A stretch of DNA of 6,376 bases from Actinomycetes bacterium (lineage in GTDB: Bacteria; Actinomycetota; Acidimicrobiia; Acidimicrobiales; Palsa-688): positions 1 to 6,376 of the forward strand of contig JAJZWW010000198.1 in assembly GCA_021846485.1 (NCBI GenBank). The letters are read 5' to 3'. The position numbers and the translations under genes were made by a program. This document shows positions 1-4,171 of the stretch, piece after piece. Position 1 is the stretch's first letter. Each line of letters begins with the position of its first letter. Under the pieces are notes generated by a model. The model made no database searches and was not told where the DNA came from. It saw only the letters and a program-made list of their open reading frames with translations.

Positions 1-164
1 GGGGTCTCCGCGCCAGGCGCCGGCGGGGACTCGGGGGTAGGCGCCGGCGGGGCCTCGGGGACCGCCGTGCCCCGCCGGCGGAGCAGCACCACTCCCCACG
101 CTCCGCCGGCGATGACCACGGCGCCCACGGCGCTCGATCCGGCGAGTACCAGGTCGTTCAGCAC
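1..164 (-). CDS. ftsY: Signal recognition particle receptor FtsY, N-terminal fragment (3' end outside window)
   Basis: Only the first 54 codons are visible, with no stop before the window edge. They encode a short N-terminus, one hydrophobic segment (about residues 5-28), an Arg triplet at 29-31, and then a Pro/Ala/Glu-rich stretch. Actinobacterial FtsY proteins start this way: a membrane anchor, basic residues and an acidic Pro-rich linker ahead of the NG GTPase domain. FtsY docks the SRP-ribosome complex at the membrane so that proteins can be inserted co-translationally. The GTPase domain lies outside the window, so the call rests on N-terminal architecture and on position downstream of smc on the same strand. 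The start is a GTG at 162-164. An in-frame TAG five codons upstream (174-176) rules out a longer protein. The ribosome binding site is weak. Any membrane-anchored protein with a Pro-rich linker is the alternative. Confidence 0.75.
   Translation of the reverse strand, partial: MLNDLVLAGSSAVGAVVIAGGAWGVVLLRRRGTAVPEAPPAPTPESPPAPGAET
15..60. repeat. Two-copy 22-bp direct repeat in the FtsY linker
   Basis: Positions 15-36 and 39-60 are direct copies matching at 21 of 22 bases (mismatch at 29 versus 53), with a 24-bp period. Because 24 is a multiple of three, the repeat adds an eight-residue Pro/Ala/Glu-rich unit twice to the linker after the membrane segment without shifting the frame. It looks like simple repeat growth in a flexible linker. 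Confidence 0.8.
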
Positions 165-288
165 TCGGGGAGCCTACGAGATGCCCGTCACCTGGCCGGA
201 CGAGCCGATCCCCCGGACCCGCGGGCGCGAGCGACCCGTCGCCCCTTCCCCCCGAGTGGTTGGTGACCGTTCGCGCGAACCGTGTGGG
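165..288. other. Intergenic region between the PepSY gene and ftsY
   Basis: This 124-bp stretch holds no supported gene. The one clear structure is a perfect 12-bp palindrome, GTTCGCGCGAAC, at 269-280, nine bases after the PepSY stop codon. It has no following T-run, so it is not a standard intrinsic terminator. I could not recognise -35 and -10 boxes for ftsY. The ftsY promoter is either degenerate or lies further upstream. Confidence 0.6.
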
Positions 289-1251
289 TCAGCTCCGGCG
301 TGCCTGGGTGACCACACCGGTCACCGCGTCGACGCCGACCTTGTACTTGGTGCTGCCCTGGCGCACGAAGACCCAGTACCAGCGCCACTTGCCGCCGTTG
401 AGCTTCGTCTTGTAGACGCTACCGCCACCCACGGCGTTCAAGGCGTTCGCGCGGGCCGTCGCGACCGGCACGAGGTTGTGGTCGCGGTAGCTGAGCCCAT
501 CACCGGAGGCGGCGGTGACGGTGCCTGCCGAGGAGGTGGCGTCGACCAAGACGTTGGTCGTGCCGGCCTTCCGGCCGTTGTCACCCAGCTGCAGCTTGAC
601 CTTGTAGTAGTCCTTCTGGCCTTGGGACTTCAGTTGCTCGTGCTTGACCCAGAGCACTTGGCGACCCTGGCCGGTGACGAACCCCTTGGCGTCGACCACT
701 GCCTGACGGGCCGAGATCCGGGGGGAGTCGGAACCGGACGAACCGGTCGAACCACCGCCCCCCGAGCCCCCGTCACCCGAGCCGCCGCCGGGGTTCTGGT
801 TCTCGGCCAGGTGCTGCCACCACACGCCGTCGCTGTAGGGGGCATTGTCGTTGCGGTAGACGTGGACGTCGTAGATGCCGTCCTTGGTCTGCATCCGGAT
901 GTCGAACACCCGACGGGTCACCTTGCCGCCGTGGGCCTCCGTGTCGGCCTCCACCGCGAGGACGGTGGCACTGCCGCCGTCGTGGCTCTTGGCGTAGTTG
1001 ATCGCGTTGGTGCACTCGTCGCCGGCGATGGCGCAGGTGGTCTTGCCGTGTGTCGGTGCGCTGCTGGCGGCGAAGGCGCCGGGAGCCGCAGCGAGGAGGC
1101 CACCGCCGGCGACGACGGCGACGCCGAGCCCGGCGACCGAGCTGCGCAGCACCCGCGTGTGCCGTCGGTCACGGGTCGTGGCGGTCGCCGATCGCCTCTC
1201 GTCGGGTGTGCCCGAGATCTGCGGCGTGGACAGGTAATTGGTCTGGGTCAT
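289..1251 (-). CDS. Secreted protein with three PepSY-like repeats
   Basis: This 320-residue protein has a long basic N-region (about 1-37, with RDRR and RVLR) and a hydrophobic core (about 38-57). The likely signal peptidase site is AFA|AS after residue 61, so the mature protein should be exported. C73 and C80 could form a disulfide. Three segments resemble PepSY domains: about 75-150, about 178-248 and about 261-320. Each starts with a helix carrying Ala-rich spacing and ends in paired beta strands; the second and third end in the typical strand-VDA-turn-V pattern (VLVDATSSAGTV and VGVDAVTGVV). A Gly/Ser linker (about 154-176) separates the first repeat from the second. PepSY domains are known from protease propeptides and from envelope proteins that sit beside two-component systems, where inhibitory or signal-binding roles have been proposed. 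The gene follows such a system on the same strand after 273 bp. The ATG start is supported by AGGAG seven bases upstream. Its exact function is unknown. Confidence 0.87.
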   Translation of the reverse strand: MTQTNYLSTPQISGTPDERRSATATTRDRRHTRVLRSSVAGLGVAVVAGGGLLAAAPGAFAASSAPTHGKTTCAIAGDECTNAINYAKSHDGGSATVLAVEADTEAHGGKVTRRVFDIRMQTKDGIYDVHVYRNDNAPYSDGVWWQHLAENQNPGGGSGDGGSGGGGSTGSSGSDSPRISARQAVVDAKGFVTGQGRQVLWVKHEQLKSQGQKDYYKVKLQLGDNGRKAGTTNVLVDATSSAGTVTAASGDGLSYRDHNLVPVATARANALNAVGGGSVYKTKLNGGKWRWYWVFVRQGSTKYKVGVDAVTGVVTQARRS

Positions 1252-1258
1252 GGGGTCT

Positions 1259-1263
1259 CTCCT
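1259..1263 (-). promoter_or_regulatory. Ribosome binding site of the PepSY gene
   Basis: The minus strand reads AGGAG here, followed by a seven-base spacer (AGACCCC) and the ATG at 1249-1251. This strong Shine-Dalgarno match fixes the start, and with it the unusually long N-region of the signal peptide. Confidence 0.85.
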
Positions 1264-1306
1264 GGTTCCTGGTCGAGAATGGGGGCAATCGCGTATCGCG
1301 GTGAGT

Positions 1307-1336
1307 GATCGGGAGCCTCGGTCGAGGTCCCCGATC
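1307..1336. promoter_or_regulatory. 30-bp inverted repeat, candidate operator or leader hairpin
   Basis: Two 14-base arms (1307-1320 and 1323-1336) match as inverted copies at 12 of 14 positions around a two-base centre. In minus-strand RNA one of the two mismatches becomes a G-U wobble, leaving a long stem with a single A-C mismatch. The element ends 55 bases upstream of the PepSY start codon. No T-run follows, so an operator for a dimeric regulator or a structured 5' leader fits better than an intrinsic terminator. Confidence 0.55.
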
Positions 1337-1352
1337 GGTCGATCAGCTGGTT

Positions 1353-1365
1353 GGCCGGTCCGGCC
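1353..1365. repeat. Short GC-rich inverted repeat GGCCGG-T-CCGGCC
   Basis: A perfect six-base inverted repeat around a single T lies 17 bases beyond the 30-bp inverted repeat, on its far side from the PepSY gene. With a one-base centre it would form only a short RNA hairpin. It may be part of a compound control region, or may simply reflect the high GC content. Confidence 0.4.
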
Positions 1366-1500
1366 GTGGGTCAGCCTGGACGAGCGTGACGCTGGCGAGG
1401 AGGGCGCCCGCCCCGCGAACGTCGGTGACGACCAAGGGCGTCCGAGGCGCCAACGGACTTCCGATCATGCCCCCACGATGGCCGACGGACCTTGAGTGAC

Positions 1501-1540
1501 CAACCCCCCGCGGATTGGAATTCTCTAATCCGACGGGTTG
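1501..1540 (-). terminator. Long hairpin over the response regulator stop codon, candidate terminator
   Basis: The outer arms CAACCC (1501-1506) and GGGTTG (1535-1540) and the inner arms CGGATT (1511-1516) and AATCCG (1527-1532) are inverted copies, giving a roughly 40-base stem-loop with a small asymmetric internal loop. It includes the last codons and the TAG stop (1525-1527) of the regulator gene. Position and stability suit a 3'-end element of the kinase-regulator transcript. No T-run follows on the minus strand, so it may instead protect the mRNA end or serve as an operator. The AT-rich core stands out in this GC-rich region. Confidence 0.5.
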
Positions 1541-2205
1541 CGGAGCCGGTAGCCGGCCCCGCGAACGGTGCGGATGAGCGGCGGGAGCCCCTCTTGGTTG
1601 AGCTTGCGTCGCAGGTAGCTGACGTAGACCTCGACGACGTTGGTCCCCGGGTCGAAATCGTAGTCCCACACCCGGGCGAGGATCTGGGACCGGGAGAGCA
1701 ACTGGTCCGGATGGCGCATGAACAGCTCCAGCAGGGCCCATTCCTTCGGCGCCAGATCGACGCGCCGTTGGCCTCGCCACGCGACCTTGGTCAACAAGTC
1801 GAATCGCAGGTCGCCGACGACCAGCTCGGTGGAGCTGCGCTGCTCGACGCTTCGCAGCCCGGCCCGAACCCGGGCGAGGAGCTCGTCGAAGGCGAACGGC
1901 TTGGTCACGTAGTCGTCCGCGCCGCCGTCGAGCCCCCTGACCTTGTCAGCGGTCTCGCCGCGGGCGGTGAGCACGATCACCGGCACCCCCAGTCGCTGGG
2001 ACCGCCACGTGCGCAGCACCGACAGACCGTCGGTGCCGGGAAGGGTCAGGTCGAGCAGCACCAAGTCGAGGTCGTCACCGCTCGCCGCAGCCAGCGCGAG
2101 GGCCTCGTCACCGTCCCTCGCCACGGTGGTCGCGTAACCCTCGGCCTTGAGACCCTTGGCCAGGAACGAGGCGATGCCCTCGTCGTCCTCCACGATGAGG
2201 ATCAT
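1525..2205 (-). CDS. OmpR/PhoB-family response regulator
   Basis: This 226-residue protein has the usual length and layout of the family. The receiver domain (about 1-115) shows the acidic pocket E6/D7/D8, the phosphoacceptor D52 in LVLLDLTLPG, the switch residue T80 in VIVLTA, Y99, and the conserved lysine K102 in TKPF. A winged-helix DNA-binding domain (about 127-223) follows, with the helix-loop region LAPKEWALLELFMRHPDQLL, the recognition-helix segment NVVEVYVSYLRRKL and the wing ending IRTVRGAGYRL. Phosphorylation at D52 should promote dimerisation and binding to direct-repeat sites. The start overlaps the kinase stop by one base (TGATG), and AGGTGAGG lies just upstream, so translation is probably coupled. 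The partner is almost certainly the adjacent kinase. Its targets are unknown; the PepSY gene just downstream is the best guess. Confidence 0.97.
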   Translation of the reverse strand: MILIVEDDEGIASFLAKGLKAEGYATTVARDGDEALALAAASGDDLDLVLLDLTLPGTDGLSVLRTWRSQRLGVPVIVLTARGETADKVRGLDGGADDYVTKPFAFDELLARVRAGLRSVEQRSSTELVVGDLRFDLLTKVAWRGQRRVDLAPKEWALLELFMRHPDQLLSRSQILARVWDYDFDPGTNVVEVYVSYLRRKLNQEGLPPLIRTVRGAGYRLRNPSD

Positions 2206-3713
2206 CAGACCTCACCTTCGTCGGAAGGAGCAGAGCGCACGCAGCTCGCCGGGAGCACCACGTCCACCGTGGTGCCCTGACCCTCGACGCTCCGCAGACG
2301 CACCCTCCCGCCGTGGGCCTCGGCTACGGCCTTGGCGATGGCCAGCCCCAGCCCGGCGCCCTCCTGGCTGCTCGGCCCGGCTCGGCGGAACCGGTCCAGC
2401 ACCTCCACCTGCGCCTCGGCAGCGATGCCGCAGCCGGTGTCGGCAACCCAGAACACCAGCTCGGGATCGACGCGCGCTCCCAGCTCGATGGCATCTCCCG
2501 CTGTCGTAGCCTTGACGGCGTTGTCCACGAGGTTGAGCAGCACCCCCCGCAACTTGGCACCGTCGACTACCACCACCACGTCGGGCACCTCGCAAAGCTT
2601 CCAGCTCCGCTCCGCCAGGACGCGCGCGGCGGCGAACAGCTCCCCCATGAACGCCCTCAACGCGGCCGGCTCGGCCTCCACGAAGTCCGGCGCGAAGGAG
2701 CGTCCGAGGAGCAGCAACCGGTCGACCAGGGTCGACATCTGGTTCAGCTCTCGGATCACCGTGGCCGTCGTCTGGGACACCTCGGAGCGCTCGGCGGCGG
2801 GGTTGCGCTCGAGGATCTCCAGGTGCCCGCGAGCCACGGTGAGCGGGGTCCGCAGCTGGTGGGAGACGTCAGAGAGCAACTGGCGCTGAGCGTCGAGACC
2901 GGTTGCGATGCGCTCCAGCATGCCGTCGAAGGCAGCCCGGAGCCGGCCCACCTCGTCGTCGGCCCAGCCCTCGCTGCCGAGCCGCGCGCCAAGGTCGCCC
3001 ACACTCGCGGCCACCGCCGCCCGGGTGAGCGCGCCGACGGTGCCCAGCAGCCGCCGCATCACGAGGAACGAGCTGAGCAGGGCCGCCGCCACTGCTACCG
3101 CCGCCTCGGCGCCAGCCAGGAGCAGCACCTGGTCGCGCTGGGTCCGCAAGCCCGCCAGGTTGGCCCCCGCCACCAGCACGCCGATCGTCGACCCGCTCGC
3201 AGTCCGGATGGGACTGGTCAGCACCAGGTAGGTCAACGCCCCCGCCCGAACGTCTTCGATCCGGGAGCGCGCCGGGGGGGACACCAGCCACCGGGCGACG
3301 CTCGGACGCGAGGTCAGCACCTCGCCACCTGGGCTGGCGAGGGTCGGCTGCCCCACGAGACCGACCACCAACAGGTGCCCTGCGGCCAGCACGTGGGTCT
3401 GCAAGTATGCCCGCGAGAACACCTCCATGCCCTGACCAGCAGGGCGCTGCGCTGCGGCGCGCGCGTACTCGGGGCCCTCCTCGGAAAGATCCGAGACGAT
3501 CGTGTGGGCGTAGTGCGAGCTGAACCCGTGCACCACCTCCACGGTCACCGCTCCCAGCGCCACCATCAGCACCGCCCCGTGCACGACCAGCACCCGGGTG
3601 CCCGTCCCGACGCGCCACGCCCGATCACGCCCGGGACCTCCGCTCGGCACCGAACGACCGTCTCTCCCCCCGAGCGCTCCGAGAGCCAGCCGTCGGAGCC
3701 TCGCCCTACCCAT
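2205..3713 (-). CDS. Membrane sensor histidine kinase (HAMP, HisKA, HATPase)
   Basis: This 502-residue kinase has a first membrane helix at about 41-63, an extracytoplasmic sensing region of about 130 residues (64-195), a second helix at about 196-218 and a HAMP linker at about 219-270. The dimerisation domain carries phosphoacceptor H285 in SDVSHQLRTPL. The ATPase domain has the N box (N398 in LLNLVDNAV), G1 box (D425 in VADTGCGI) and G2 box (GAGLGLAIA, from about 452). All catalytic motifs are intact, so it should be active and pass phosphate to the regulator encoded immediately downstream. I recognise no named domain in the sensing region, so the signal is unknown. The ATG at 3713 lacks a good ribosome binding site. 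An in-frame GTG at 3650, behind a loosely spaced GGGGGGAGAG, would give 481 residues and still keep both helices. Confidence 0.96.
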   Translation of the reverse strand: MGRARLRRLALGALGGRDGRSVPSGGPGRDRAWRVGTGTRVLVVHGAVLMVALGAVTVEVVHGFSSHYAHTIVSDLSEEGPEYARAAAQRPAGQGMEVFSRAYLQTHVLAAGHLLVVGLVGQPTLASPGGEVLTSRPSVARWLVSPPARSRIEDVRAGALTYLVLTSPIRTASGSTIGVLVAGANLAGLRTQRDQVLLLAGAEAAVAVAAALLSSFLVMRRLLGTVGALTRAAVAASVGDLGARLGSEGWADDEVGRLRAAFDGMLERIATGLDAQRQLLSDVSHQLRTPLTVARGHLEILERNPAAERSEVSQTTATVIRELNQMSTLVDRLLLLGRSFAPDFVEAEPAALRAFMGELFAAARVLAERSWKLCEVPDVVVVVDGAKLRGVLLNLVDNAVKATTAGDAIELGARVDPELVFWVADTGCGIAAEAQVEVLDRFRRAGPSSQEGAGLGLAIAKAVAEAHGGRVRLRSVEGQGTTVDVVLPASCVRSAPSDEGEV

Positions 3714-3764
3714 CGGGAGCCTGCCGGCCCCGGACCCGAGCCGCGACAGCCAGCCGGTTCGCGG

Positions 3765-4100
3765 TCACCGGTCTGTAGCGGGGGACACCGGCGGGATGGT
3801 GTTGCCCGCCCGGGCCCCCGGCTCCCGCTGGGCGGCCTCCCGCGAGTCACTCCCCGCGGGCGCAGACAGGCTCGACACCCGGCGGTCGGGCGTCACCACC
3901 TCCACCGACCCCCCGGTGCTCGAAGTCCCCTCCGGAGCGGCCCCGGCCCGTGCCCTCACGGGCGACCGGCCGCCGGAGACGGCAGGCACGATCACCGGCC
4001 CAGGGAGCCTGGTCGCCGCTGCCGGGATGCCGATACCGATGGCCACCGTCGCTGCGGTCGCCACGACGGCCAGAGCCAGGACACCCCATGCGGTCCTCAT
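3765..4100 (-). CDS. Small secreted or membrane-anchored protein of unknown function
   Basis: I recognise no family in this 111-residue protein. Residues about 4-26 form a hydrophobic Ala/Val/Ile segment after a single Arg, typical of a signal peptide or N-terminal anchor; possible cleavage lies near the AAAT at 27-30. The rest is Pro/Gly/Ser/Arg-rich and probably disordered, apart from a short stretch around SVEVVTPDRRV. There is no lipobox cysteine. The ATG has AGGAG nine bases upstream (4110-4114), which supports real translation. It starts 64 bases after the smc stop and ends 51 bases before the kinase ATG, so it is probably the first gene of the kinase-regulator operon and may be an accessory part of the signalling. 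Its frame is the same as the kinase's, separated by one TGA and 17 sense codons. A spurious reading frame remains possible in DNA this GC-rich. Confidence 0.62.
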   Translation of the reverse strand: MRTAWGVLALAVVATAATVAIGIGIPAAATRLPGPVIVPAVSGGRSPVRARAGAAPEGTSSTGGSVEVVTPDRRVSSLSAPAGSDSREAAQREPGARAGNTIPPVSPATDR

Positions 4101-4109
4101 CGACCCATT

Positions 4110-4114
4110 CTCCT
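4110..4114 (-). promoter_or_regulatory. Ribosome binding site of the small exported protein
   Basis: The minus strand reads AGGAG, nine bases before the ATG at 4098-4100. Another ATG (4106-4108) directly follows the motif, but it is out of frame and reaches a TGA after three codons. The 4100 start is therefore the sensible one. Confidence 0.65.
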
Positions 4115-4150
4115 ACCGCGGGGCACGGCATGCACTCCGCCGGGGGCGTT

Positions 4151-4171
4151 GGGCTAGCTCTGGGCTAGCTC
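4151..4171. promoter_or_regulatory. Tandem 10-bp direct repeat with 11-bp period, candidate response regulator site
   Basis: GGGCTAGCTC occurs at 4151-4160 and exactly again at 4162-4171, a period of 11 bp or about one helical turn. OmpR/PhoB-type regulators typically bind direct repeats of this spacing. It lies about 50-70 bp upstream of the first gene of the signalling operon and overlaps the last codons and TAG stop of smc. Autoregulation by the encoded regulator is an inference; a local tandem duplication with no regulatory role is the alternative. Confidence 0.45.

Larger units (their letters stand above)
1252..1524. other. Intergenic region upstream of the PepSY gene, rich in inverted repeats
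   Basis: This 273-bp gap is long compared with the tight kinase-regulator junction, which suggests a separate promoter for the PepSY gene. It holds a hairpin that crosses the regulator stop, a 13-bp inverted repeat at 1353-1365, a 30-bp inverted repeat at 1307-1336, and the short palindrome CGCGTATCGCG at 1290-1300. The octamer TCGGTCGA occurs at 1318-1325 and 1335-1342 (plus strand). I could not assign -35 and -10 boxes with any confidence. A 41-codon minus-strand reading frame (1343-1468, ATG start) exists but lacks a properly spaced ribosome binding site. Confidence 0.6.

Noticed and set aside
269..280. LexA/SOS box at GTTCGCGCGAAC
   Set aside because: The actinobacterial SOS box is GAAC...GTTC in outward order; here the half-sites are in the opposite order, so it does not match.
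67..1308. Plus-strand open frame of 413 codons opposite the PepSY gene
   Set aside because: It is antisense to a gene with a good ribosome binding site, signal peptide and PepSY-like pattern. Its own translation is low-complexity Val/Gly/Arg with no domain.
1343..1468. 41-codon minus-strand frame in the intergenic region, possible leader peptide
   Set aside because: A G-run sits directly against the ATG with almost no spacing, so there is no proper ribosome binding site. The frame also extends upstream into the regulator gene as a shadow frame. Conservation in relatives would be needed to revive it.
1492..2280. Plus-strand open frame of 262 codons opposite the response regulator
   Set aside because: It is a shadow of the receiver and winged-helix coding sequence, with no recognisable domain.
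2313..4157. Long plus-strand open frame of 614 codons opposite the kinase gene
   Set aside because: It runs antisense to a kinase with every catalytic motif intact. Its translation is rich in Arg/Pro/His/Gly with no recognisable domain, as expected for a shadow frame in GC-rich DNA.
4101..4164. Intrinsic terminator after smc
   Set aside because: No hairpin followed by a T-run was found in the 64-base gap. The visible direct repeat does not form a terminator stem of the usual kind.
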